Part shown: one piece after another, positions 34,834 through 46,331 of the stretch
Layout of the letters: the number at the start of each line of letters is the position of its first letter
How positions within the stretch are numbered: the first letter of the stretch is position 1
Origin: Arachnopeziza araneosa
Taxonomy: Eukaryota > Ascomycota > Leotiomycetes > Helotiales > Arachnopezizaceae
Direction: 5' to 3'
NCBI GenBank assembly: GCA_003988855.1
Contig: QYAI01000004.1
Location: 744,001-808,000 of the forward strand
DNA length: 64,000 bases
Translations under genes and position numbers: made by a program
The notes under the pieces: generated by a model
Databases searched by the model: none
What the model saw: only the letters and a program-made list of their open reading frames with translations
Told to the model about the DNA's origin: nothing

Positions 34834-36348
34834 ACTGAGTGTCTGGTTGGGGGATTTCTGGAGAGGCTAGTAGTATGTTAGCATGTGGTTAAGATTGATA
34901 GTAAGGGTCGCCATACATTGTGAAGGTTGGTTAAAAATGTAATTCAATTCAATTCAATTCAGTTGTTAGAGCTGGGAAGAAGGATTTGTAGCAAGCACAG
35001 ATTGGGAAATAGAGATGTGTAAATGGTAGAAGTATACAAGTGGCTAGGTATGAATGTTATGATACAGAAAGAAGAATGATGTAGAGAGGTAACGCAGTTA
35101 AGGACAGAGCTTTATATGTCTGTATCGATGTCCATGTGAACAATTTAAAGCCGACGATGCAGATCGAATAATCCCTCCGCATTCGGCGTCCAACGTCGAC
35201 GCCTTGGAGACCCGAACTGCGTCCATGAAGGCGCCCGAGTTATCTGTTCCGGGCCACTGGAGAGAGGTCAGCCCACCACCTCTTTCTTCGATGCGGGGAA
35301 GGGACCCTGGACCTAAGCTTCAGAGTCATGGGAGAGCTTCAACAAATGAGGTGGGAGGAAGGTCAACTTTTGAATCCAAGAATCAACAAGACGGCCGTCC
35401 AGTGCCCAATCGCTTGTGGAGCGTGTTAGCCTCGTCCCACAGGCGGCGGAGCACAGTATAAGGAGCCACGAGAAATCAACTGCAGGGTGCTCTCGACGAA
35501 AGGATCGGGTAGCAATTGCATCATGATGGAGAGAATTGGAGGCTGAAAACCCAGGAAATCTGAGCGGAAACCTACGCTTATCGTCGTTCAACCTGACATG
35601 TTTGTCCGTCCGGTCGTTATCCATTCTATGGTGAAAGGATTTGTGTAATTGTCGTACACATCACATGGGCCGGGTTCTTATCTGATAGAGAGATTTGTAA
35701 ATCAATTCAAAAATTAACTGTCTATGTTGGATGCCCAGCTTGTAGTTCACCGAGTAGGTAGGACGCGTGCTCGGCTCAATCGCCGGGTTAAGCCGCCGCC
35801 GCCAGAGAAACCGAAACTGGTTGGAGCCTCCTCCAGAACTGCTATTCAGGACGAGATAACGCCATCCAGTCCGGAAATCTCTTCAGTCTCTCCCCGGTGC
35901 TTGAATTGACTCACAGATCACAACGTCAGGCAGATTCACGGATGCCGCCGTGCCCCTGGCCGCGGTGCAAAGTCCTGCTCGGAATACGAGGCTGAGCTGC
36001 GTCGCTGACCCCACCAAATGAGGCTCACTGACGTAGGACAATACATGGAGCGCATCATCTTTTGGAGCTTTTCACATGTGAAGGCCCTTCTAGTGAGCTT
36101 CTATGCATCAGGGGAGCAAGCTAAAGACCTCGACGAACTAAGCCTCTGGCTTGATGAAGCTTCTGAGCTTGATAGCCTTTCTCCTGGGTAACGGTTCGAC
36201 AAGACAAGTGCCGTGCCTCGATTCGCAATCGGCCTCTACGATGGCAGATGCAATCAACATGGCGACACCTGTCTGCTGCAATGTTACTCTGATTCTGCCC
36301 GATATATGACATGCCCGAGAGAAAGTACCGGTTGAAAAGTGATATAAT
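34834..36348. other. 1.5-kb intergenic region with AATTC microsatellite
   Basis: Promoter of the 241-aa orphan and 3' flank of the patatin-like gene. A pentanucleotide microsatellite, (AATTC)4, sits at 34941-34960. Open frames at 35204-35909 and 36121-36362 are short, overlap on both strands and have no supporting features. Confidence 0.5.
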
Positions 36349-38223
36349 CTACCACTTTCCATTCAGGCTGTCCGCTCGTACTCGTCGCTCCTTCTCATTG
36401 CTATTTGTGTCGACGGCACTGCCGCGTCTGCGTAGACCGCCAGCTTTACGCCGTCGGACAAATTGATATCCTCTATCGAGCTCTGACTCTATGGCACATC
36501 GAACCTTTAACGCCCCGACTGCAGGCCATACGCTTCTTTCCCCTCGAAGTATCCAATAGTCGAGGCTTTTTTGAGTTGGTGTTTCCAGTAAGCGGATGAA
36601 ATCGCCCGGCGATAATTCAGGGACAAGTGTGACTGAAGCAGCTGGAATGTGTTCATCTACAAGGAACCTTCTAATGGATAATGGAACAAGGCCAAGACTA
36701 TCAAGTTGATGAAGTCGATGATGGATTTCCATGGTGATAAGCCTAAGGAGTCCACCAGTCAATGAGGTCCGCCCAGCACGTGTATAAAGTGGTGATGGGC
36801 CGTGCATATCACTTTGAAGAAAGGGAACCAAGTACGGGCGGGCTTGGGAGACAATGAAGTGATTGACGTTAAACAACTCGGCAACCCGAGACAATGGCGA
36901 ATCTCGATCTGTGTAAGAAGCATGCGTCCATGGCCGGAAAGTTGTATCGAATGCTAGGGACCAAGGAACAATAGCTCCGGAAGCATCTTTACATTTTAAT
37001 ACCGGGGAACGACCATACAAAGATGGAGAAGATGCATTTGATGCAATAGCAGCGGACCAGATCAACTACTGAATTCAGCAACAATACTGTTAACATGGAA
37101 CATTCACATACCACATTTGGGGCTGTTAGATAGTTGAGCAAGTTAGGGACTCCTCCTCGCTCATATGTAGCAACAGTGATGTTAAGAACACGCTTAGTTC
37201 TGTTGTACGCCTCTTCGAAAGTCAGGTCTCCAACGTTGGCTCTCACACATTCTTCCAGGACATTAACATCCAAAAAATAACCCTCACGCAGGAATCTGCG
37301 AGTTCTCCTCGTCAGAGTTGCCCACCACCCTCTAAAAGTATCAGCCTCATCTTGCTTCATTTCTCGGGCGGAGCCTTTAGCAGTAAATGCCGTGAGGTCA
37401 ATACTTTCTCCATTGAGAAACTTTGGTAGCTCATCTTCCGTATGAATTCCCACTAAAGCTGCAATGAGAGCTCCTGTAGCCGTTCCTGTAATTATTCTGG
37501 GTAGAAGTCCGTTAACAAACAAGGCCTTGACAATACCCAAGTGACAAAGTCCGAATATAGCTCCACCTTGAAGCACCAACGTGCTTCTCCCGAAAGCTTG
37601 TCTTGTATCGTGTAGTAAATCTAACTTCGCTTGGTTACTGAAGCCTGGAACGGCGCTGTTTCCATCCAAACCCGGAGATGTAGGCAACTTTGTTACATCT
37701 GCAATAGCTTGTGCAACCTGCGTAATATAGTCTTCGATTAATAATTTCGTACCAGCAAAAGCTCTGTTGAATAGTCGAGGCGTAGAGATATTGCCTAAGT
37801 TGCGAACGAGACCAGATCGGAGCAGATTAACCAATTGAAGTGTATCCCCCTCTTCCCGCGCGATGACGATCGATTGGAGTCTTTCGTGGATGAGCCGATA
37901 ATCGTAGTATTTGGAGGTAGGGTTTTGTCGCCTTGAAACCACAATTAGCATTGATCTTTGCGCGGATACTTATTGTGCGTACCAAAGATCATTTCCCAGC
38001 AAGACATCTAGTTGCAAAGCAGCTTCCTCCCATTCAGGGTAGGTTGTGGCATCCCGCAGAACCTCAAACCATACCTCTACTGGCTTCTTGCGAGTCAACC
38101 ATCGTATAAATCTCTAGGACGAGTGAGCAATTGATACCTTCAGAATAAGAGGTAGCTTACTGCGTGCCAGAAGAGGAGAACGTCGAACACCATGTGCCAT
38201 ATGGCTTTGAACACTCCTGTCAT
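36349..38223 (-). CDS. patatin-like (Tgl/SDP1-type) protein lacking the catalytic dyad
   Basis: Member of the lipid-droplet triacylglycerol lipase family (DUF3336 plus patatin). The exons are 38223-38161, 38113-37983, 37931-37112 and 37065-36349, giving 576 aa, all in phase. An N-terminal hydrophobic segment (VFDVLLFW) leads into the DUF3336 part, with VWFEVLRDATTYPEWEEAA. The patatin oxyanion segment LQGGAIFGLCHLG is kept. The nucleophile elbow, normally GxSxG, reads GTATG (residues 214-218), so the Ser position is Ala (codon GCT at 37480-37478). The usual W-x-D-G-S segment that supplies the catalytic Asp reads WTHAS (His at about 386), while the following LFNVNHFIVSQARPYLVPF is well conserved. 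The fold is therefore likely intact and the hydrolase inactive. A regulatory or scaffold role on lipid droplets or ER is inference. Confidence 0.85.
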
Positions 38224-38639
38224 GGTGTAGGAGAGTTCAAGGATGATCTGGTGGGCAAAGATTCAACCAAATAATTCAGTGCTCATACTCTCCAACAAAG
38301 AAAAAGATGGGGAGAGGTTCCGGCTCAGCCTTTTCAAGTAGCGTGCCTGAGATGAAAGGAATAATTCGCATGTGAAATCAAAACAGCTTTCCCCAGATTT
38401 GCAAGGATTGTTAGCCGCAAGCGCCTCGAAATTTTGGCCGGGGTATTCTCATTATGAACTTTAGAGAGGCAAGTGAGTTTATAATGGAAGAATCTTTATT
38501 TTATTGTATTTTGATGAGAGACTAAGTATCCCATATCGAAGCGCAAATAAGTTTTGTTCCTTCAGTTTGGTAATGCCTGCTCTAAAGGCTTTTACTAGTA
38601 CAAAATCCTCACGTCTCCTACATTGTCGTCTATGCCTTT
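38224..38639. other. intergenic region between the patatin-like gene and LEO1
   Basis: A 416-bp stretch with the patatin-like gene's upstream region and the LEO1 3' flank. I see no features. Confidence 0.45.
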
Positions 38640-39983
38640 CTATTCGTCGTCATCATCATCGTCCTCGATAACATTGCGTTTTCTACCTCTGGCAGCAGGC
38701 TCGGTTGTAATAGGGATTGCAGGTGCATCTTCATCATCAAGGTCCGCCTCGGCGTCAGCGTCAGCATCGCTAGTTTCCTCTTGCCTGGAGATTTTTTGCT
38801 TCTTAGCTTTTGGCTCATCTCTCTCGCTCTCGTCGTCAAGCATCTCATCTTCATCGTCATCCTCTATTCCTTCTTCAAGCTCTTCGCCACTAGAAGCTAG
38901 GAAGCCATCGTCCATATCATACTCATCCTCCCTAGCATATTTTCGGGGCTCATCATCAGAATCATAATCATCTCTGCGTGGGCGACGCTTTGGTTTGCGA
39001 CCAGGATTGTTTCTTCTTTCCACATCTTCAAGGCGCAAAGCATTGCCTCTAATCGGAGGATGTCTAGGGAGAGTTTGCTTCTCGGCTATTGTTTCACGGC
39101 GACGTTGAGCCCTCAGACGCTCTTTCTCGGCGATTTCAGCTCTCTTCTTCTGAAGCTCAGGATCTTGGGTATTCGTAATAAGTTCTGGACCTCCCTTGTC
39201 ATCTCCTTTGTGGCTACCACGTGCTGCAGCTGCCAAACTCTTCTGGAGTTTCTCAAGCGCATCATCTTCTATATCTTTATTGGGTCGGACGGTATATTGA
39301 TTCGATAAATGACCAACTGTCACCAGTAGCTGGGCACTGAGAGAGGGCGATGCAAGGTACTGGTGAGAATCTTGCACATCTAAGTAGGTCTTGCTATCCG
39401 CTGGAGGTGCAAGAGGTTTGGTTTGTAGGTCGTAGTGTTGATCGCCAACTGAAATGGTCGTGCTCCCATCACTCCATTTGTAGACAATCGTATTGCTCTC
39501 GGACTTGCCAGTCGATGGGTTCTTGCGGTATCGTATCGTAGATGCAGCAACCGCACTAGCGGAGAAATTGGCTGACTTGGTATCGGTATGGTGGTCGGAA
39601 GTAGGTGGTAGGAATTTTGAGGGGTCATATGGGAGTGGCGCAATGCCGAGAAATTTAGGTAGTCGTAGCGTATTCAGCTAATTGATGGTAAGCAATTGTT
39701 ACTATCCATGCCAATAGTAGCATACCTCGCCATTTGCAGGCTTTGGTACTGGGTGTCCAAATATGGTCTGTTCCAGGACTCGAGCATCTCTTCCTGAATC
39801 ATCGTAGATCTCAACGTCATCTTTAGGAGCTCTATCATTCCGGTCTTCGTCGTCGCCTGAGTCAAGCTCCTTGTCGCTCAGTTCTCGTGTTTTCTCAGCG
39901 GGTAGCTCATCATCGTCGCCAAATAGATCTTCATCTTCATCTGGCATATTGGCCATCATATCGTCCTCGGAAGATGAAGCCAT
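38640..39983 (-). CDS. LEO1: Leo1-like subunit of the Paf1 transcription elongation complex
   Basis: Nuclear factor that travels with RNA polymerase II and links elongation to histone modification. Exons 39983-39726 and 39677-38640 give 431 aa, in phase. The layout fits Leo1. An acidic N-terminus with EDLFGDDDE comes first, then the central Leo1 fold: LNTLRLPKFLGIAPLPYDP, TIRYRKNPSTGKSESNTIVYKWSD split by short linkers, and SPSLSAQLLVTVGHLSNQYTV. A basic Arg-rich linker (about residues 250-300) and a long Asp/Glu-rich tail with Lys-rich nuclear-localisation-like patches follow. The plus-strand Ser-rich frame opposite the tail is a shadow. Divergent from the MOB-family gene, with 491 bp between the two starts. 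Confidence 0.88.
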
Positions 39984-40474
39984 TTCGAGGATGAGCGTTG
40001 GATCGCGGGTGGCTGAAATCAGTCGTGAAACCCGATTTTCTGAATGATATTAACGTTGTGTATTTTAGAATAAGAAGTGGATTGTCAACTTACAAGAACA
40101 GGAAAAGGAATGCCGATGATACCGGAGAGCAATGCGAAGCAAACAATCAGCAGAACAGCAATGAGGCAGTTTATCTCCGATTCTTGAACTAATTTTCACG
40201 TCAATAACGATCCATCAGGGGAGGGTGGTAACGCACGGTCCATGTCGCTGCGTTACCGATAATAGCCGCCTATTGGCGCGCGGCAAACTCAAGAGGTGGC
40301 AAGCTTTAGCGTCGGTCCCTTGACTTGATGAACTCCGCGATCGAAACTCCTATTTCAAGAATATATCCCCGTCACGAAATCCTGATCAGTCGTACCTACA
40401 ACTCTATCAGCAACTCAGCTTGTGTGTGGTGTGAATCTTTACACTCTTCAATACAGACTGGCACTCCTCTCAGG
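39984..40474. other. divergent promoter between LEO1 and the MOB-family gene
   Basis: A 491-bp region between two start codons, and the only space for both promoters. It has a pyrimidine-rich leader before the MOB ATG. No clear transcription-factor motif was identified by eye. Confidence 0.45.
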
Positions 40475-42154
40475 ATGTCAAATTTATTTTCTGGAATGTA
40501 AGTAGCACTTAGCGTTGTGGGCTTGTTGGCTGTGTGTTCGTTCGTTGTCCGCTCCTCGTTATATTGTGTTGTTTGTGGAGATATCTCAAAAGCGACAAGT
40601 GCGCCGTTTGGGCTAGTGGCTCGGCGACGACACCATAGTTATATTAGGTCTTCTTGAAACACGCTATTTCTTGTCCTTCAGCTCACCATCAACATCATCA
40701 TGTCGACCATCTCATCACTGTTAGTCTTTCTTAAGTTCCATTGTTGAAAGACTTGAATCTTGGCCATTGTCTGGTTCTATTCAATACTTCATACCTATGG
40801 TGTGATGGTTTGGATGGTTTTCATATTGCTACCCTTTCATTGAAAGCTTGTCGTGAGACTTTTATGTCTCATAATCTCCTTAGTCTGCATTTGATATGAT
40901 CTATTTGCTAACAATTGTTCCCTTCCAGCAGTGGGCGTTTCCGTACTGGTGGTGGTGCAGGCAAAAATGGAGGTACCAAGAGCCCAGGCCCAGGACCTAT
41001 GAATGGAGCCTCCCCCACCTCACCTACTGGCCCCATGCACAGCGGTAACTCTTCTCAAGCAAGCCTCGGTTCTGCTCCTCGGGTTCCGCCTCTCCAGAAC
41101 TCTCCGTCTCTCTCTCAGACCTTGTCCATGAATGAGTCAAGCTCTAGTCTGCAATCCCCTAGTGATCCTCGTGACCCTCTCGGCATGTACAACCTTCCTC
41201 GCCCCAAGCCACTCTGGTTGGACAATAATTATGCCAAGCACATTGTCAAGGGAAACTTCATGACCTTGTCTGCTCGTCCAAAGACCATTGAGCAAGGTGA
41301 ATGGATTGCCCACCAAGGTAAGTCGCTGTCTCGAGTTTCCTACCCCAGCTCTCAACATTGCTAATTGGCGCAAAGTTGTTGAGCACTACCGACTCCTATG
41401 GCATTTCGTACGTGTCATCCATGACAAGGAGGCTGATGGATCTTCCATTTGCAACGCTCAGACTTGCCCTCGTATGTCTGCTGGAGCGTAAGAATTCTTC
41501 TCCCCTTGCTAGAAACTTATCTAACAGCTTATCAGCAATCATTCCTTCACCTGGTTGAACTCTCGCAAGGAGCCTGTCGAAGTCCCTGCCAATGAATACA
41601 TCTCTCTCATGCAACGCTGGATCTCTGGCAAGATTGACAACACTGCCATCTTCCCCACCGATCCAAGTGGTGTCTCGTATGCTCAAAGTACTGGACCTCC
41701 AGCCGTCTCAGCTGCTACCTATGCTTCTGGTGATCTGAATACCCCTGGTTCCAACATCCCTATCCCTGTCGGCCCTACCACCCTCAACGCTTCCCTCTCA
41801 GCTCTTGCTGGTTCTGGTGATTGGATCGGAAAGAGCAGTGGTTTCCCAAGTGACTTTGTCGATGTCTGCCAAACCATCTTCCGCCAGATGTTCCGCGTCT
41901 ATGCTCACTTGTACTGGGCCCACTTCATCGACCCGTTGTATCATCTCAGCTTGGAGAAGTCGATGAATAGCACCTTCAGCCATTTCATCCTCACTGCCAC
42001 TGAGATCGATATGCTGAAGCCGCATGAGTTGGAGCCAATGCAACCGTTGATTGATCTGTGGGCTGCTAACGGTACCTTTCCCAAGGATTCCAAGGCATAC
42101 GCTTGTGCCAATCTCAAGGCTGGTGAGCGTCTGATTCAGCTTGCTGGTAATTAA
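40475..42154 (+). CDS. Mob1/phocein-family kinase activator, MOB2-like
   Basis: Co-activator of an NDR/LATS-type kinase, probably of the polarity (Cbk1/COT1) pathway. The exons are 40475-40497, 40929-41317, 41376-41487 and 41536-42154, giving 380 aa, all in phase. The first exon is only 23 nt and encodes MSNLFSG. It is followed by a 431-nt intron that contains another ATG with a short frame (about 40699). After a disordered Gly/Ser/Pro-rich leader (about 110 residues), the MOB domain shows WLDNNYAKHIVKGNF, EWIAHQVVEHYRLLWHF, then CPRMSAGANHSFTWLN and HLYWAHFIDPLYHLSLE with the zinc-binding Cys/His set. A Thr/Ser/Pro-rich insert of about 50 residues interrupts the domain. MOB2 rather than MOB1 or phocein is my reading of family pattern and is less certain than the family. 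Confidence 0.85.
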
Positions 42155-42544
42155 GAAGCTTCGCATCCGTGTCGGCTTTGGCTTTTTCTGGCGCCACGAG
42201 TCCATTTCTGCCGTTTACTGATGGTCACATGCATTTCTTTCATGGAACTTGCTGTTGTTTCTCGGATGGTAATAGCGAAATCACGGACACATGCTTTTTC
42301 TTTTACGGACACACGATGACTTCCTTTTCTAATTGCATATGGGATCGATGGCATGGCATAATTCAGCGAGGGATATCAAGATGGCGTTACTGCAATTTCG
42401 GTGAATCGCGAGCTACTTGCTATAGCGTAGATAAATAGGGCAGCAATAGAGAAATATGAAAAGGTCAATAAATTTTGAGACTCGGTGCAGACTCCAATGT
42501 GATGCCAGGAGAAAAGTAGCCTTGGCCACGTCTTTTCTTCAGAA
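42155..42544. other. intergenic, convergent 3' ends
   Basis: A 390-bp spacer between the MOB-family and DUF3237 genes. No features seen. Confidence 0.45.
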
Positions 42545-43276
42545 TCAAAGACCCACTTCGCTGATCTTGTATTCCACCACCACAGGTTTTCCGGCTTCAA
42601 AGATGAAACGACCACTACCAACATAGACCTTCTGCTCCAAAGCTCTAAGCTCCTCACTTCCAGTCTCGAAAAGTATGTGAGTGACTAAGCCATCATCAGC
42701 ACCAATCAACCAAAAGCATGCATCCCAAAGCCAAAACTTACAAACATTTCCAAAGTCCGTACTTTTGGCATCAGAGCTCCCAGTAAGAACAGCGCCAATC
42801 TCGGGATTCAGAGTGATGATGCCACTGTACTTGTAGCTAATGAGAGCACCCGACTTGTCTTTCAAGACCGAGTTGACATCCAGACGCAAATGCTTCCCCG
42901 ACGGGTCCGCGCGGATGAAATCAGATCCATGGGCGAAGATGGCATCGACTTTGATGGGATAGTTTGCCTCGGATCGGAGATAGCTGTCAGCTGAGATGAA
43001 GGGGCCGATGGTGAGGGGTCCGCCTTTAGAGACGCTGCCCACGCTGATGCTGGGATCGAGGACGATCTATGTTTGATGTTAATTGAGATTCTTGGGAAGT
43101 ACTAGGTAGTTTTAAGATGGAGGGATTGCTTGATTCAGCTGAACCATCAGTATGGAATGTGGGAAGAAAGAAACTGCAGCATCTTATTGAGCGGAAGAAA
43201 TTGGAGCAAGAGAATGCTGAGGGAAGAGACTCACATGAGTCGTGAAAGCAGGAATAAGCTTTGCAAAGCCAGACAT
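42545..43276 (-). CDS. DUF3237-family protein
   Basis: A 168-aa soluble protein of the DUF3237 family, whose members adopt a small beta-barrel and have no agreed biochemical role. The exons are 43276-43235, 43066-42742 and 42684-42545, all in phase. The 14-residue first exon encodes MSGFAKLIPAFTTH, and the second continues IVLDPSIS. The family core is visible: a barrel start with LTIGPFIS, the ADPSGKHLRLDVNSVL strand pair, SYKYSGII, FGNVFTHILFETG (made by splicing out the 57-nt intron), and the closing YVGSGRFIFEAGKPVVVEYKISEV. No signal peptide. Two neighbouring housekeeping genes give no hint to its job. Confidence 0.8.
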
Positions 43277-43698
43277 TTTTCTTTCTGTGAGTGGAGGAAT
43301 GAAAGATTAAGTTATTCTAAGAGCGATGGAGAATGGTTGTACAGAAGTGAGTTGTTCAAAGGACAGGCATAATATACTTGGGTAAGTGGGTAGGTACGAC
43401 CTGACGTGCAGCTTCTAGGTTGCCACACAGAGTGGAGACGCACCCACCGTCACGCAATCCTAAGGGAATCATAGGAAGAAATATATATGCATGAACCAAT
43501 ACCATCAATTTCTCAACCTCTTCGATCCGGTACGACTTGTTGATCTGCCGGGCCAGTGGATTATGTGGCCTCGGCAAGAGTGGCCGAAGCGGGGTCCTTG
43601 ATTTCGAAGCAATGTATCATGTAGACATATATTTTTGCATTCATAATATCTAACAGCCAGACGCCGGTGCTACGAGCAGAAGATGATGATAAATCCTT
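43277..43698. other. intergenic region between the DUF3237 gene and ERB1
   Basis: A 422-bp stretch with the promoter of the DUF3237 gene and the ERB1 3' flank. Chance open frames only. Confidence 0.45.
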
Positions 43699-46093
43699 TC
43701 ACATCCATAATCGACAAGTTCCGTCTGCGCCCGCAGAAACACACCACGGCTCTCTCGGATGCCAGTCAATATCCATAACACCTAAGGCACTCTTCACTTT
43801 ATGACCCTTCAAAACCTTCACGGGCACAATAGTTGCATTTTCCATCATATCACTAACAACCTTGCCATGGAAGATCTGTAAACTACCATCATCACTAGCA
43901 TCAGCGAAAAGCGGGAAGCCTCCTTTGTGATACTTTACAGCTCTGATAGCTTTGGAATGGAATCTCATGGTTTTGAATGGTCGGGTGGATAGATCTAAGT
44001 CGTGCCACAGCAATCGACGATCATAAGACCCAACGATGAGGTTATCACCTCCAGGATGAATATCGAAAGATGAGATCCAACGTGCACCAGGCTGAATAAT
44101 CTTGACAAGCTCTTGCTTCTGTAAATCATAGCTGCGGATTGTACGTTGAGTTGCAACAAAAAAGAGTGGTCTTGAAGGATGGAATTGAACCGTTTGTGGA
44201 ATACCTGGGAGGCGTCGGAAAGGTATCTGAGTGAGATGTTTTGAAAGTGTGTGGATAGCAACAGCGCTCTTTTGTGCTGTCGGAGATACTGTTGCAAAGA
44301 AATCGCCTCGTCGGTGCCAACTGATAACTTTGACCGTTGTCCGTACAGTAATCTTAATCAAAACACCTTCGTCCTCAATGCGAGGGCCAGGTCTAGCCCA
44401 TTTTGCAACAGGCTCTTTTCTGGCTCCATTCGCAGTCAGCTGTTGAGTTGCATTTGCTGCATATCCAAATCCGTCGTCGAGGAGCTCCTGGCTTGCAGTT
44501 TCTGTTACTGGATCAATTATTGGAGGGATGATAAGATATACGTCCTCTCCAGCAGCGGCGGAAAGTATAACAGCCTCTTTCCCAGGTCGCCATCTGACCA
44601 CATTAACAGCTTCATCATCTCCAATTTTTACGCTCCAGATCTGTCGACCAGTCAAAAGTTCCCAGACACGGACAGTGCCATCATCTCCACCACTGGCCAA
44701 CCATATACCGGAAGGATCAATTGCTAAGCTACGTACACGACCTTCATGGCCGCGGAATAATGTTGAGCAAACTGTTGGAAATGGCTTGAGTTCTTCTGGC
44801 CGGGGCAGCTTAGGCAATAAGGAGGCAGGATCAATATTGAGTCTATTTTTCCGTACTCTTGGTGCCAGATAAAGGTCTAGCGACCGCTCGAATCTTTCTT
44901 TAATGAACTTTTCATAACCAGGCACTTTTCGAAGCGAGCCATGTGCAGTAGGCAGGTACTCTTTCTCTCTATCCTCGGGATCGGTGGATTCCCAAATTTG
45001 CTTTTCCGACTTTGTTGGGAGGTATTCAGGAGGTGGATTGTAACTCATATCGTAACCTGGGGGTGGCAATTTTGGTGCAGGAATATTCATGATATTGTCT
45101 GGACGAGGTTGTTCATCTTGCCAAATATCGTAATGTACCTCCTCTTCTTCCTCTTCACGATCTTCCGGCGGCCTGTAAGGGAGGATTCGACCTTCCCGAA
45201 TAGCACGAACAATCTTCATTATCCTCTTTGCTTCATGTTTCGAAGGGAGAAAACGTCTTTTCGGTTCAGGTGCTGCACTTAGAGGCATGATTTCCTCGAT
45301 TCCAGTAAAGTACTCAACCGTAGCCTACTGATATTAGCAAGAGACTAGACATATACTCATAATTATGTAAACCTACAGGATAAGGATCGTACCCATCTTC
45401 TGGCATCTCATTTGTCTGGATTCTCCGGAGAATCTCAAGCTCATCTTGACTGAGATTGAGAGGTTTGCCAGTAGATGGGTCTGTCAGGCCAGTCCAGCCC
45501 TTTGGCACTTCTATGCTATCCAATAGGGCATCTAAAGCTTCTCCCTTCGCTGGTCTCATAATCTTCTTGCCATTGATATCATACCCAATATGGGGATAGG
45601 AATCATAGAAAGTCAACGGTATGTTGCCGATCGTATTTGCAGATTCTCCTACAGCGGAGTCGTCAGAATCGTAAACTGGGTTTATCTCATCATAAACATA
45701 TCGTTCAGCGCCGTTTGCGTCTTCGACAATTGTGTAATTCGGTCTCTCTTCGCCCTCTTCGAATGATGCTTGTGTGCGAACAACATCCAGTAAAGTTTCT
45801 TTTGTGACATTTTGCTTGATCGAATTGTCAATTCGATTCGCTTTATCATCCACATCATCTTCAGAGGGTATCTCATCACTGTCCAAAGCTTCCAACTCTT
45901 CTAAATCCTCCTCGTCGGAATCCAATTCCTCCTCGCTCTCATCTTCCTCCTCCTCTTCATCTTCGCTTTGCGATAGAATCCCTTCTAGAAGCCCATCTCC
46001 AAATTCGGCCTCGGAGTCCGCACCTAAAGAGTCAGAAGCGTCTTGAATATTAGCTTTCCGCTTCTTGCTCACGATCGGGGGTGCCATTTTCAT
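43699..46093 (-). CDS. ERB1: ribosome biogenesis protein ERB1 (BOP1 homologue)
   Basis: Subunit of the nucleolar PeBoW-type complex (Nop7-Erb1-Ytm1) needed for 27S pre-rRNA processing and 60S assembly. Exons 46093-45377 and 45324-43699 give 780 aa, in phase. A second in-frame ATG lies 2 codons in (46087). The acidic N-terminus has long Glu/Asp runs. The BOP1NT domain shows YDINGKKIMRPAKG, GWTGLTDPSTGKPLNLS and, just after the intron, FLPSKHEAKRIMKIVRAIREGRI. It continues into the linker with NPPPEYLPTKSE and EKFIKERFERSLDLYLAPR. A seven-bladed WD40 propeller starts at TLFRGHEGRVRSLAIDPSG and ends at the C-terminal GADGTCRLWM. It is divergent from the Zn2Cys6 gene, with 238 bp between starts. 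Confidence 0.95.
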
Positions 46094-46331
46094 GAAGCAG
46101 TAATGTTCAATTGTCTCCTCTCCAGATTTTTTTTCGAGTTCGGCCGATAAGCGTTATCTTAGCGTTGTTCAAGGTGGGTTGAATGATTACGTGAAACGTC
46201 ACTCTCCAAGGCTCCCGTTTCGAGCAAAGCAGTGAAGAGTGTTTCTTATCCTATATAGCTTTATGTCGGTATTCAACAAGTTCTTGATCTCCCTAGATTT
46301 AGATCCCGCTCTCTGCGGCTCTACACTCATA

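Noticed and set aside
38623..38967. Plus-strand serine-rich frame of 114 codons
   Set aside because: Antisense of the Asp/Glu-rich Leo1 tail.
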